64,000 nucleotides of DNA. It comes from Microvirga lenta. GTDB lineage: Bacteria; Pseudomonadota; Alphaproteobacteria; Rhizobiales; Beijerinckiaceae. Position numbers and translations under genes: made by a program. How positions within the stretch are numbered: position 1 is the stretch's first letter; each line of letters starts with the position of its first letter. The stretch spans positions 186,001-250,000 of the forward strand of contig NZ_JAJBBR010000008.1 of the NCBI RefSeq assembly GCF_020532555.1. The letters are read 5' to 3'. This document shows positions 49,972 through 59,370 of the stretch, in pieces. The notes below the pieces were generated by a model that saw only the letters and a list, made by a program, of their open reading frames with translations, did no database searches and was not told the origin of the DNA.

Positions 49972-52956
49972 TCAGCCCGACCGCCTCGATCTCTTCGCCG
50001 CGCCCGCATCGAGCACCCGGCCGAACACCTCCGTCACCTGCCCTCGCGTCTCGCCCAGGTGCTCGAGCAGCACCTTTTCGTCCGGCAGCCCGGCGACGGA
50101 GGCGAGCCGTTTCAGGATGACCGGCGGCACCGTCGCAGGATCGAATCTTCCTTCGATCGTCAGCCGCTGCCACTGGAAGATCGCGTTGAAGAGGCGATGC
50201 GCCTCGATGAGGGTTTCGGCATCGTCGCGGCTCAGCAGACCCGCCTTTCGCGCCTCGGCGAAGAGCGCTTCCGGCGCGAGGCCGATGAGGGCGGGATGCT
50301 CCGCGCCGTGCGTCAGGACGAGTCCTTGGGCGATGAAGTCGATGTCGGTCAGTCCGCCGCGGGCGAGCTTCAGGTCCCAGGGATTGTCGTCGCCCTTCTC
50401 CTGCGCGATGAGTTCCCGCATGGCGGCAACCTCCGAGATCACGTATTTGCGGTCCCGGGGCGTGCCGACGATCTCCTTCACCGCCGCCTCGACCTCGGCG
50501 GCGAAGTCGCCGTTGCCGGCGATCACGCGCGCGCGGGTGAGCGCCATGTGCTCCCACAGATCGGCTTCGGTCTTCTGGTAGCTCAGGAAGCCGCGGAACT
50601 GCGAGGCGACCGGCCCCTTCCCTCCCTGCGGGCGCAGGCGCAGGTCGACCTCGTAGAGCAGGCCGCGCCGGGTCGGCACAGTGAGCGCCGCGACGAGGCG
50701 CTGGGTCAGGCGCGTGAAATAAACCACCGCATCGAGCTTTCTCGGCCCGTCGCTCTCCCGCCTGTCCTCGTCGAAATCGTAGATGACCACGAGGTCGAGA
50801 TCGGAGCCCGCGGTCAGCTCGCGGGACCCGAGACGGCCGAGGCCCAGGATGGCGATCCTCGCTCCCGGAACCACGCCGTGATCGGCCTCGAACACCTTGC
50901 GCACCGCCTCGAAGGAAGCGCGGATCACCGCATCGGCGATCGACGCATAGGCCTCTCCCGCCTGGGCGGGCGACAGAATGTCGGAGAGGAGCCGCGCGCC
51001 GGTGATGAAGCGCATCTGGCGGGCCGCGTCGCGGGTCCGGTCGAGGAAATCCTCGTGATCGCTGGGAGTGCCGATGATCTGGCGCACCTGCTCGCCGACG
51101 GCGGCATCGTCGTTGAACGGAATGCCGAAGGCCGGATCGATCAGCGCATCGAGCACGTGGGGCGACTGCGCCACCGTGTCGGCGAGGCGCGGCGCGGTGC
51201 CGAGAAGATCGGCGAAGCGCAGGCGCAGGCGGTCGTGCGACTGCAGGATGGTGAGGAGCTCGACGGCGGCCGGCATCCTGCCGAAGGCCCGGTCGAGCGC
51301 CGCGAGAGCCCCGTCGGGGTCCGCCGTGCCGCCGAGCGCCGCCAGGAGCGCCGGCACGAGCTCGGTCAGCACCTCGCGGGCGCGCTGGCTCGTGATGGCG
51401 GCCCGCCGGCCGAAATGCCAGCCGCGCACGGTTTCCGCCGCCTGCGCGGGATTGCGGAAGCCCATGCGCTCCAGGGTGGCGAGCGTTTCGGGATCATCCG
51501 TCGTGCCGGTGAAGACGAGATTGCCCACGTCCGAGGCGAGTTCCGGCCCCTCCTCGAACAGCAGCGCGTAATGCCCCTGCACGATCCTGGCCTGCTGCGT
51601 CAGCGCCTTGGCGAAGGCCTTGAGGTTGGGATAGCCGCAGAACTTGGCGAAGCTCTTGAGCGCTTCCTCGTCGGAAGGCAGGCGCTGCGTCTGCTCGTCC
51701 GCCACCATCTGCAGCCGGTGCTCGATGGTGCGCAGGAAGCGATAGGCGTCGGATAGCTCGTCGCGGGCCGTCTCCGTGATCCAGCCTTCGTCGTGCAGCG
51801 CCTCCAGCATGTCCAGGGTACGGCGGCCGCGCAAGGCGGGACGGCGTCCGCCGAAGACGAGCTGCTGCGTCTGCACGAAGAACTCGATCTCGCGGATGCC
51901 GCCGCGCCCGAGCTTGATGTCGTGCCCGGCCACCGCGATCTCGTCATGCCCGCGCACCGCGTGGATCTGCCGCTTCATGGCGTGCACGTCGGCGATGGAG
52001 GCGAAATCGAAATACTTGCGCCAGATGAACGGCCGCAATTCGGCCAGGAAGGTCTCGCCGAGGGCGATGTCTCCCGCCACGGGCCGCGCCTTGATGAGCG
52101 CCGCGCGCTCCCAGTTCTGGCCGACGGTCTCGTAATAGATATAGGCCGACGGCAGGGCGACGGCGGTGGGCGTCGAGCCGGGGTCGGGTCTCAGGCGGTA
52201 ATCGACCCGGTGCACGTAGCCGTCCGGCGTGCGCTCCTGCAGCAGCCGGGCGAGCTGCTGGGCGATGCGGGTATAGAGGGTGGCGGGCTCCGCCCCTTCC
52301 GGCAAAGCGGGCGACTGAGGATCGAAGAAGATCACCAGGTCGATGTCGCTCGAATAATTGAGCTCGCCCGCCCCGTGCTTGCCGAGCGCCAGCACGGTGA
52401 AGCCGCAGCCCTCCCCCGGATCCTCGGGATCCTTGAGGCGGATGCGCCCGAGATCAGCGGTCTCGGTCAGAACCAGATTGACGCCGCCGCGCACGGAGGA
52501 ATCCGCGAAGGCGGACAGGGCTCCGATGACGTCCTCCACGCTCCAGAGACCGCCGATATCCGCAAGCGCCACGAGAAGGGCATGGGAGTTGCGGTTGCGC
52601 CGGAAGGCGCGGACCACGTCGTCGCGGGTCCGTGCGCCGGAACGCAGCTCGCGGAAGAGATTGGCCTGGCTCTCGACGATGGCGCGATGACTCTCCTCGG
52701 GGGGTTGCAGGACGAGCCTCGCCATCCGGGCGGGGTCGCTCACCACGAGCTGCCAGAGAAAGGTGGAATGGTCGGCCAGGGCGAGAAGGAGATCGCGCAG
52801 GATTCCCCCTTCCAGATGCGGCAGCAGCGCGGCCGCCTCGGGATTGTCCCGCACCCGCTCGACGAAGTCGGCGAGTTGCGCCTTCGCCCGCCGGAGATCG
52901 GACACGGGAGGCGCCTTGCTCAGGCGGCTGAGGAGGGAACGGTTCTGGTCCGGCAC
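49972..52956 (-). CDS. glnE: Bifunctional glutamine synthetase adenylyltransferase/deadenylase
   Basis: A 994-aa enzyme that adenylylates and deadenylylates glutamine synthetase under control of PII. It has two nucleotidyltransferase domains: the N-terminal adenylyl-removase with GELNYSSDIDLVIFFDP, and the C-terminal transferase with ELTAGSDLDLVVIYDF. Each is followed by a helical regulatory region ([19 protein letters not shown], and VDLRLRPQGGKGPVA). No ATG is available at the conserved N-terminus; GTG 52956 (MPDQNRSLL) is chosen, with TTG 52962 as the alternative. The frame upstream is non-homologous. It follows the sensor kinase gene on the same strand. Confidence 0.94.
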   Translation of the reverse strand: MPDQNRSLLSRLSKAPPVSDLRRAKAQLADFVERVRDNPEAAALLPHLEGGILRDLLLALADHSTFLWQLVVSDPARMARLVLQPPEESHRAIVESQANLFRELRSGARTRDDVVRAFRRNRNSHALLVALADIGGLWSVEDVIGALSAFADSSVRGGVNLVLTETADLGRIRLKDPEDPGEGCGFTVLALGKHGAGELNYSSDIDLVIFFDPQSPALPEGAEPATLYTRIAQQLARLLQERTPDGYVHRVDYRLRPDPGSTPTAVALPSAYIYYETVGQNWERAALIKARPVAGDIALGETFLAELRPFIWRKYFDFASIADVHAMKRQIHAVRGHDEIAVAGHDIKLGRGGIREIEFFVQTQQLVFGGRRPALRGRRTLDMLEALHDEGWITETARDELSDAYRFLRTIEHRLQMVADEQTQRLPSDEEALKSFAKFCGYPNLKAFAKALTQQARIVQGHYALLFEEGPELASDVGNLVFTGTTDDPETLATLERMGFRNPAQAAETVRGWHFGRRAAITSQRAREVLTELVPALLAALGGTADPDGALAALDRAFGRMPAAVELLTILQSHDRLRLRFADLLGTAPRLADTVAQSPHVLDALIDPAFGIPFNDDAAVGEQVRQIIGTPSDHEDFLDRTRDAARQMRFITGARLLSDILSPAQAGEAYASIADAVIRASFEAVRKVFEADHGVVPGARIAILGLGRLGSRELTAGSDLDLVVIYDFDEDRRESDGPRKLDAVVYFTRLTQRLVAALTVPTRRGLLYEVDLRLRPQGGKGPVASQFRGFLSYQKTEADLWEHMALTRARVIAGNGDFAAEVEAAVKEIVGTPRDRKYVISEVAAMRELIAQEKGDDNPWDLKLARGGLTDIDFIAQGLVLTHGAEHPALIGLAPEALFAEARKAGLLSRDDAETLIEAHRLFNAIFQWQRLTIEGRFDPATVPPVILKRLASVAGLPDEKVLLEHLGETRGQVTEVFGRVLDAGAAKRSRRSG

Positions 52957-53032
52957 GGCCAATCCATGGAAAGGGTCATCGGAGCCTATGTCTCCATGCC
53001 GCTGCCGGGAAGGCAATCGAAATATCGGACCT

Positions 53033-54460
53033 TCACGCCGCCGTTTGCGCAGGCTCCGGCGAGGCCTGCGCATTGCCCAGGGGCAGGACGAGGACGGCGC
53101 GCAGGCCCGGCTCGTTATCCTCCAGGGTGAGGGCTCCGCCATGCAGGCGGGCGACGGCGGCGACGAGGCTCAGGCCGAGGCCGAAACCCGGGCGGGAGCG
53201 GGCCGTCTCCAGCCGCACGAAGCGCTCCAGCACGCGGCCGCGGTCGGCCTCGGGAATGCCCGGGCCGCGATCCGCCACCACGATGCGCATGGCCCCGTCG
53301 ATCCGGTGGGCGGATACGGTAATGGAGCGAAAGGCGTCGCTGCCTTCGGCCTGGGCGCCGTATTTCAGGGCGTTGTCGAGCAGATTGGCCACCGCCTGTC
53401 CGAGAAGCTCGCGGCTGCCGTGAAGAGGCAGGTCCTCGTCGACCGTCACCTCCAGGGGCAGGCCCGCCTCCTCGGCCAGGGCCTCGTAGAGCTCGGCGAC
53501 GTCGCGCACGGTCTCGGCGGCGTTGAAATCCGCGAGCCCCTCGCGGGCGTTGCCGGCCTCCAGGCGCGCGATCATCAGGAGCGCGTTGAAGATGCGGATG
53601 AGGTTGTCGCTCTCCTCGATGATGGCCTCCAGGGAGCCCTTCAGCTCGTCGGGGGACTTGGCGGTGCGCAGGGCCTCGTCGGCCTTGTTGCGCAGGCGCG
53701 TCAGCGGCGTCTTCAGGTCATGGGCGATGTTGTCGGAGACCTCCCGCATGCCGTGCATGAGTTCGCCGATGCGGTCGAGCATGTCGTTGAGGTTCTGCGC
53801 GAGACGATCCAGCTCGTCGCCGGTTCCGGCGATCCTCAGGCGCCCGCCGAGATCGCCCGCCATGATCTCCCGGGTGGTCTCCGTCATGTCGTCGACGCGC
53901 TTGAGCACGCGCCTGGCGATGAACCAGCTTCCGGCGCAGCCGAGAATGCCGATGAAGAGAAGGGAATAACCGAAGGCGCGGTGGATGATGTCCCGCAGAC
54001 GGATGCGCTCCTCCACGTCCCGTCCCACCAGCAGGCGGAAACCTCCCGGCAGGCGATAGACCCGGATGATGGCGTGGTTGGGCCCGGCATCCGCATCCTC
54101 GGTCCGGCTATAGGGCGTCTCGAACTGCCCGGGCCGGTCAATCACGCCCGGCGGCAGCGCCCCGACATTCCCGGCGATCCGCTCGCCGGCATTCGTGGTC
54201 ACGAGGTAGAGGGAGGCGCCGGGCGCCCGGGAGCGCCGCTCGACGATGTTCACCAGACGGCGCAATCCACCGACCCGGTACTGCTCGGAGAGGCCGTTGA
54301 TCTCGGCCTCGATGGTGGAGATGAACTGTTCGGTCAGGAGCCTCTGTGCGCTCCAGGCCACATAGCCCAGGGTCACGAAGGCGAAGATCGTGAAGACCAG
54401 CAGATAGGCGAAGGACAGCTTGAACGCGGTCGTCCGGAAGAGCTTGCCGAGGGCGGTCAT
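53033..54460 (-). CDS. Two-component sensor histidine kinase (HAMP type)
   Basis: A 475-aa inner-membrane kinase. TM1 is about residues 12-34, TM2 about 164-182; the 130-residue periplasmic domain between them has no known fold. A HAMP domain follows (183-235), then HisKA with His247 (NIAHDLKTPLTRLRNKA) and the ATPase domain with LLDNALKYG, DRGPGIPE and FGLGLSLV. It is encoded 13 nt after its response regulator and downstream of an HtrA protease, an order known from rhizobia (two-component pair between degP and glnE). It probably monitors envelope state. Confidence 0.92.
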   Translation of the reverse strand: MTALGKLFRTTAFKLSFAYLLVFTIFAFVTLGYVAWSAQRLLTEQFISTIEAEINGLSEQYRVGGLRRLVNIVERRSRAPGASLYLVTTNAGERIAGNVGALPPGVIDRPGQFETPYSRTEDADAGPNHAIIRVYRLPGGFRLLVGRDVEERIRLRDIIHRAFGYSLLFIGILGCAGSWFIARRVLKRVDDMTETTREIMAGDLGGRLRIAGTGDELDRLAQNLNDMLDRIGELMHGMREVSDNIAHDLKTPLTRLRNKADEALRTAKSPDELKGSLEAIIEESDNLIRIFNALLMIARLEAGNAREGLADFNAAETVRDVAELYEALAEEAGLPLEVTVDEDLPLHGSRELLGQAVANLLDNALKYGAQAEGSDAFRSITVSAHRIDGAMRIVVADRGPGIPEADRGRVLERFVRLETARSRPGFGLGLSLVAAVARLHGGALTLEDNEPGLRAVLVLPLGNAQASPEPAQTAA

Positions 54461-54473
54461 GGATCGGCCCCCG

Positions 54474-55172
54474 TCACTCCTCGGCCCCTTCCGCCCCCAC
54501 GCGCACCATGTAGCCCGCGCCGCGGATGGTGTGGATCAGCGGCTTGTCGAAGCCCTTGTCGATCTTGGCCCTCAGGCGCGAGACGTGGACGTCGATCACG
54601 TTGGTCTGCGGGTCGAAATGATAGTCCCAGACGTGCTCCAGCAGCATGGTGCGGGTCACGACCTGGTTGGCGTTCTTCATCAGGTATTCGAGCAGCCTGA
54701 ATTCGCGCGGCTGCAGCACGATCTCCTGGCCGGAGCGGGTGACGCGATGGGACAGGCGGTCGAGCTCAAGATCGGCGATGCGATAGATCGTGGGCTCGGC
54801 GTTCGGCGTCGCGGCGCGACGGCGCGAGAGAACCTCGACCCGGGCGAGCAGCTCGGAGAAGGCATAGGGCTTGGGGAGGTAGTCGTCGCCGCCCGCGCGC
54901 AGGCCCTTCACCCGGTCGTCCACCTGGCCGAGGGCCGAAAGGATCAGCACCGGAGTCTCGACCTTCTGCTCGCGCAGGGAGCGGATGAGGGAGAGGCCGT
55001 CGAGCTTGGGGAGCATGCGGTCCACCACGAGCACGTCGTAATCGCCGGATTCGGCCATGGCGTAGCCGTCGAGGCCATCGGCGGCGTGGTCGGCCACGTA
55101 GCCGGCCTCACGGAACGCCTTCACGAGGTAGGAGGCCGCCTCTCGGTCGTCCTCGATGATGAGAATCCGCAT
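54474..55172 (-). CDS. OmpR-family response regulator
   Basis: A 232-aa DNA-binding regulator. The receiver has acidic pair EDD near residue 8, phosphorylation site Asp51 (VVDRMLPKLDG), Thr/Ser near 79 and Lys in LPKPY. The winged helix (about 135-228) contains LQPREFRLLEYLMKNANQVVTRTMLLEHVWD and VIDVHVSRLRAKIDKGF. ATG 55172 gives MRILIIEDD; ATG 55178 adds two residues. It lies between the HtrA protease gene (134 nt) and its kinase (13 nt). Target genes are not visible; the protease gene itself is a reasonable candidate. Confidence 0.93.
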   Translation of the reverse strand: MRILIIEDDREAASYLVKAFREAGYVADHAADGLDGYAMAESGDYDVLVVDRMLPKLDGLSLIRSLREQKVETPVLILSALGQVDDRVKGLRAGGDDYLPKPYAFSELLARVEVLSRRRAATPNAEPTIYRIADLELDRLSHRVTRSGQEIVLQPREFRLLEYLMKNANQVVTRTMLLEHVWDYHFDPQTNVIDVHVSRLRAKIDKGFDKPLIHTIRGAGYMVRVGAEGAEE

Positions 55173-55306
55173 GGACATGAGCGTAACGTACTGATTTCCC
55201 AGCGGCAGGCCAGCCCTGGAGGGGAAAGAGGCCGGCCTGCCGTGGGCAAGGGACACCGGGTACGGGGGCTATCAACAAGAAACCCGGTATCCGACTTGGG
55301 AAGGGG

Positions 55307-56518
55307 TTAGATGCCCTTCGGCTGAGGGGCGACCTCGAGAGTCACGGTGCGCTCCTTGCCGTCACGGAAGAGCGTGAGCGACACGGACTTGCCGGGCGCG
55401 ACCTGGGCGACCTTGCGGGACAGGTCCTTGGCCTCGCGGATCGGCTGGCCGTCGACGGCCACGATGGTGTCGCCGGTCTTCACGCCCGCCTTGGCGGCCG
55501 GACCGTCCTTCATGGCTTCCGCAACGAGGGCGCCCTTGGGCTCGGACAGGCCGATCGCTTCCGCGATTTCCTTGGTCACCGCCTGCATCTGCACGCCGAT
55601 GAAGCCGCGGGTCACGGAGCCGTTCTCCTTGAGCGCCGTCACGATGTTGTCCACCGTGCTGGCCGGGATCGCGAAGGCGATGCCGACATTGCCGCCGGAC
55701 GGCGAGAAGATCGCCGTGTTCACGCCCACGACCTCGCCCGCGAGGTTGAAGGTCGGGCCGCCCGAGTTGCCCCGGTTCACGGAGGCGTCGATCTGGATGA
55801 AGTCGTCGTACGGACCCGCGCCGATGTCGCGGTGCTGGGCCGAGACGATGCCCGCCGTCACGGTGCCGCCGAGGCCGAAGGGGTTGCCGATCGCCACCAC
55901 CCAGTCGCCGATCCGGGCCTTCTGGCCGGCAAGGCGGACGTGAGGGAAGTCGCTGCCCTCGACCTTCAGCAGGGCGAGGTCGGTCTTCGGGTCGGTGCCG
56001 ATCACCTTGGCGTCGAGCTCCTTGCCGTCGTCCATGATCACGGTCACTTCGCTGGCCTTGTCGACCACGTGGTTGTTGGTCACCACATAGCCGTCGGCCG
56101 AGATGAAGAAGCCGGAGCCGACGGCCTGGCCGAAGCGGCGGGGCTGCTGACGCTGGCCGCGCTGACCGCGCTCGCCCGGCTCCTGCCGGTCGCGGAAGTT
56201 GCGGAAGAAGCGCTCCATCGGGTGGCCGGGCGGGAGGTCGGGCATCGAGAACTGCTGTCCGTCGCCGTCGCCGCTGCGGTCGGCCACGTTCTGCACCTTG
56301 ACCTTGACCGAGACCACGGCGGGCTTCACGCGCTCGACCACGTCCGCGAAGGACGGGGCGGCCGGAACGGCCTGTGTCATGGAGCGCAGTTCGGCATGGG
56401 CGGAATTGGGAGCGATGAGACCGGACTCGACAGCGCCGCCCGCAATCAATGCTGCGACGGCCGCCGCGCCGAGCCACGTGGTCATACGCTTGCGGGGTGT
56501 GGAAACCTTGTCCATCAT
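55307..56518 (-). CDS. HtrA/Do family serine endoprotease with one PDZ domain
   Basis: A 403-aa periplasmic protease-chaperone. The N-terminus is an uncleaved anchor or signal (TTWLGAAAVAALIAGGAVESG). The trypsin-like triad is His150 (VTNNHVV), Asp180 (KTDLALLK) and Ser252 (GNSGGP). A Q-linker-like Arg/Gln-rich loop is at about 112-130. One PDZ domain follows (about 300-395) with GYIGV-like GFIGVQMQ and GDTIVAVDGQPI. DegP/DegQ proteins usually have two PDZ domains; this one has only one, as in DegS. GAGGAG precedes ATG 56518. It lies between ccmH and a two-component pair. Confidence 0.92.
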   Translation of the reverse strand: MMDKVSTPRKRMTTWLGAAAVAALIAGGAVESGLIAPNSAHAELRSMTQAVPAAPSFADVVERVKPAVVSVKVKVQNVADRSGDGDGQQFSMPDLPPGHPMERFFRNFRDRQEPGERGQRGQRQQPRRFGQAVGSGFFISADGYVVTNNHVVDKASEVTVIMDDGKELDAKVIGTDPKTDLALLKVEGSDFPHVRLAGQKARIGDWVVAIGNPFGLGGTVTAGIVSAQHRDIGAGPYDDFIQIDASVNRGNSGGPTFNLAGEVVGVNTAIFSPSGGNVGIAFAIPASTVDNIVTALKENGSVTRGFIGVQMQAVTKEIAEAIGLSEPKGALVAEAMKDGPAAKAGVKTGDTIVAVDGQPIREAKDLSRKVAQVAPGKSVSLTLFRDGKERTVTLEVAPQPKGI

Positions 56519-56747
56519 ATTTCTGTCTCTCCTCGAGGACCCTTGGGGAGGAACCCTTGTGGGATCGTCGTGAGAGGAAGATGGGGTCCCCCGCGTTACC
56601 GTACCCTCACGCGCAGATGAAATGTTGGTAAGGTTTTGTTGGGCATGACCCCATAGGGTCCCTGCCCGGCCGTCCGCGCCGGCCCCGGGAGGCTGGAAGC
56701 CTCGAGGGTCGTGTCATAGGGTGGCGGCGCAGAGTGGGGGTTTGAAG

Positions 56748-56873
56748 ATGAAGCGTATTATTCAGGTCGCATGCGTGGTCGGGCTCGGGCTCCTGGCGTC
56801 GGCCTGCGACAAGTGCGGGAACTGGAACATCAACACCCCGCAATTCTGCAGCGGCGTGAATCCCAAGAGCTGA
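56748..56873 (+). CDS. Small cysteine-rich lipoprotein, 41 aa
   Basis: A 42-codon frame on the strand opposite to both neighbours. The product starts MKRIIQVACVVGLGLLASAC, a classical lipoprotein signal with lipobox LASAC, so the mature peptide has a lipidated Cys followed by 21 residues. These contain DKCGNW and FCSG, giving two more cysteines. GGGGG and a short gap precede ATG 56748. It sits in the interval between the HtrA gene and ccmH. Such mini-lipoproteins (entericidin-like) can be stress-linked; similarity to a named family is not clear. Confidence 0.7.
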   Translation: MKRIIQVACVVGLGLLASACDKCGNWNINTPQFCSGVNPKS

Positions 56874-56902
56874 CGCCTCCGAAAGGCAAGGCCGGCATCC
56901 GG

Positions 56903-57367
56903 TCAGGACCGGGCGCCCTCGTCCCGTTTGAGCACGGCCTCCAGTGCCTGCTGCTCCTCGATATCGAGCGCGGCCGCCGGCTGCGGCCGGCGGCGCAGGG
57001 CGGCATAGGCCCCGATGCCGCCCAGGACGAGCACCAGGGCCGGCGCGAGCCACAGCAGCAGCGTGTGCGTGCCGAAGGTGGGTTTCAGCAGCACGAACTC
57101 GCCGTAGCGCTGGACCAGGAACGACTCGACCTCCGCATCCGTGTCCCCCGCCTGCAGGCGCTCGCGCACGATCAGGCGCAGGTCCTTGGCGAGAGGCGCG
57201 TCGGAATCGTCGATGGACTGGTTCTGACAGACGAGGCAGCGCAGGCCCGCCGAAATGTCGCGGGCGCGCCGCTCCAGGGCGGGATCCTTCAGCACCTCGT
57301 CGGGCTGGACCGCATGGGCCGCGGTGCCGATGAACAGGGTTGCGACGAGCGCCAGAACGAACCGCAT
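56903..57367 (-). CDS. ccmH: Cytochrome c maturation protein CcmH (CycL)
   Basis: A 154-aa membrane-anchored thiol oxidoreductase of the haem-ligation machinery. It has a signal peptide (residues 1-19), the active-site LRCLVCQNQSI with Cys44 and Cys47 close after it, and one C-terminal membrane helix (HTLLLWLAPALVLVLGGIGAYAAL). It reduces apocytochrome c cysteines before haem attachment. It begins 4 nt after ccmF and ends the ccmIEFH gene set. The small lipoprotein gene approaches it convergently with 29 nt between. Confidence 0.95.
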   Translation of the reverse strand: MRFVLALVATLFIGTAAHAVQPDEVLKDPALERRARDISAGLRCLVCQNQSIDDSDAPLAKDLRLIVRERLQAGDTDAEVESFLVQRYGEFVLLKPTFGTHTLLLWLAPALVLVLGGIGAYAALRRRPQPAAALDIEEQQALEAVLKRDEGARS

Positions 57368-57371
57368 GCCC

Positions 57372-59363
57372 TTACTCCGCCGGTACGGATGCCGCCTGCA
57401 TGGCCCTCGCCCGCGACGGGGCGCCGATGCGCAGGCGCCGGTCGGTGAGCGACAGGGTGCCGCCCGCGGCCATGACCACGGCGCCGAGCCAGATCAGCAG
57501 GACCAGGGGCTTGTGATAGATCCTCATGCCGATGGAGCCGTCGGGCAGGATCTCGCCGATGCTGACATAGACCTGGCTGAGGCCGACTGTCATGATTCCC
57601 GCCTCGGTGGTCGGCATGCCGCGCGTCACGTAGAGGCGCTTCATGGTCTCGACCGTGCCGAGCTCCCGCCCGCCGCGGGAGATGCGCAGGGTTGCGACGT
57701 CCTCGCGGTAATTGGCCGCCTGACGCGGCACCACCCGCTCCAGCCGCGCCTCGTAGGCGCCGGCCCGCATGGTGTCGCCGATTTTCAGGGTTCCGAGCCC
57801 CTCCGCGTCCCAGGCGGTGGCGGCGATGCCGATCACGGTCACGCCCACGCCCGCATGGGCCAGCACCGTGCCCCAGGTCGAGCGCGGCAGGCCCGAGGCC
57901 TTGCGCCAGGCCGAGGCCAGGGGAGTGCCCCGGCTCCAGGACCGGGTCACGATCTCGTTGAAGGAGCCCAGGATCAGGTAGATGCCGAGGCCGATTCCCA
58001 GGGGCGCGGCCACGGGGCCGCCGTTGCGGAAGGCGACGAGGGCCAGCGTGGCGATAAGGGAGATGCCCAGCACCGCGTAAAGCCGCTGCGCCGTGCCGAG
58101 GAAGTTGCCGCGCTTCCAGGCCAGCGTCTGCCCCAGCGGCACGAGCAGGAGCAGCGGGACCACGAGCGGCAGGAAGGTGAAGTTGAAGAACGGCGCACCG
58201 ACCGAAATCTTGTCGCCGGTGACCACCTCGAGAGCCAGCGGGTAGAGGGTGCCGATGAACACGGTGGCGCAAGCGGTCGCCAGGAAGAGGTTGTTGAGGA
58301 CCAGCGCCCCTTCCCGCGAGACGGGTGCGAACAGGCCGCCCTGCTTGAGCAGGGGCGCGCGCCACGCGAAGAGCGTCAGGGATCCGCCGATGAACAGGAC
58401 CAGGATGCCGAGGATGAACACGCCGCGCTCCGGGTCCACCGCGAAGGAATGAACCGAGGTCAGCACGCCGGAGCGGACCAGGAAGGTGCCGAGCAGCGAC
58501 AGCGAGAAGGTCAGGATCGCGAGCAGGATCGTCCACACCTTGAGGGCGTCGCGCTTCTCCATGACGACCGTGGAATGCACGAGGGCCGTTCCCGCGAGCC
58601 ACGGCATGAGGGAGGCATTCTCCACCGGGTCCCAGAACCACCAGCCGCCCCAGCCGAGCTCGTAATAGGCCCAGTAGGAGCCCATGGCGATGCCCAGCGT
58701 CAGGAACACCCAGGCCCCGAGCGTCCAGGGCCGGACGATCCGCGCCCAGACAGCGTCGATGCGCCCGTCGATGAGGGCGGCGCACGCGAAGGCGAAGCAG
58801 ATCGAGAAGCCGACATAGCCGATGTAGAGCAGCGGCGGATGGATCGCGAGGCCCAGGTCCTGCAGCAGCGGGTTGAGGTCCTGTCCCTCGGCCGGCATCG
58901 GAACCACCCGGGTGAAGGGGTTGGACGTGGTGAGGATGAAGAGCAGGAACGCGACCGTGACGAGGCCCTGCACGGCCAGGGTGTTGGCCTGGAGGCGCGC
59001 GGGCACGCTGTTGCGCGCCAGGGCGACCACGGCTCCGAACAGGGCCAGGATCAGGACCCAGAGCAGCATGGAGCCCTCGTGGTTCCCCCACACGCCGGAG
59101 ATCTTGTAGATCATCGGCTTGGTCGAGTGCGAGTTCTCGACCACGTTGAGCACCGAGAAATCGGAGGTCACGTAGGCGACGGTCAGGCTGAGGAAGGCGA
59201 AGCCCAGACAGGCCAGAACCGCCAGGGCGGCGGCCGGGGCCACCGCCATCAGGACCGGATCGTTCGAACGGGCGCCCCAGAGCGGCACCACGAACTGGAT
59301 CAGGGATAAGCCAAGCGCGAGCGCGAGCGCGAAATGTCCGGCCTCGACCAACACGGATGGCAC
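57372..59363 (-). CDS. ccmF: Haem lyase CcmF (CycK)
   Basis: A 663-aa polytopic membrane protein with about 14-15 helices that transfers haem from CcmE to apocytochrome c. The WWD signature is GWGGWWFWDPVENASLMPWL. Conserved histidine regions are GVWGNHEGSMLLWVL and TALVHSTVVMEKRDALK. The periplasmic domain near the C-terminus contains MRAGAYEARLERVVPRQAANYRED. It starts 7 nt after ccmE and ends 4 nt before ccmH, so it is in one operon. Length and motifs are normal. Confidence 0.97.
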   Translation of the reverse strand: MPSVLVEAGHFALALALGLSLIQFVVPLWGARSNDPVLMAVAPAAALAVLACLGFAFLSLTVAYVTSDFSVLNVVENSHSTKPMIYKISGVWGNHEGSMLLWVLILALFGAVVALARNSVPARLQANTLAVQGLVTVAFLLFILTTSNPFTRVVPMPAEGQDLNPLLQDLGLAIHPPLLYIGYVGFSICFAFACAALIDGRIDAVWARIVRPWTLGAWVFLTLGIAMGSYWAYYELGWGGWWFWDPVENASLMPWLAGTALVHSTVVMEKRDALKVWTILLAILTFSLSLLGTFLVRSGVLTSVHSFAVDPERGVFILGILVLFIGGSLTLFAWRAPLLKQGGLFAPVSREGALVLNNLFLATACATVFIGTLYPLALEVVTGDKISVGAPFFNFTFLPLVVPLLLLVPLGQTLAWKRGNFLGTAQRLYAVLGISLIATLALVAFRNGGPVAAPLGIGLGIYLILGSFNEIVTRSWSRGTPLASAWRKASGLPRSTWGTVLAHAGVGVTVIGIAATAWDAEGLGTLKIGDTMRAGAYEARLERVVPRQAANYREDVATLRISRGGRELGTVETMKRLYVTRGMPTTEAGIMTVGLSQVYVSIGEILPDGSIGMRIYHKPLVLLIWLGAVVMAAGGTLSLTDRRLRIGAPSRARAMQAASVPAE

Positions 59364-59370
59364 TCCTTCG

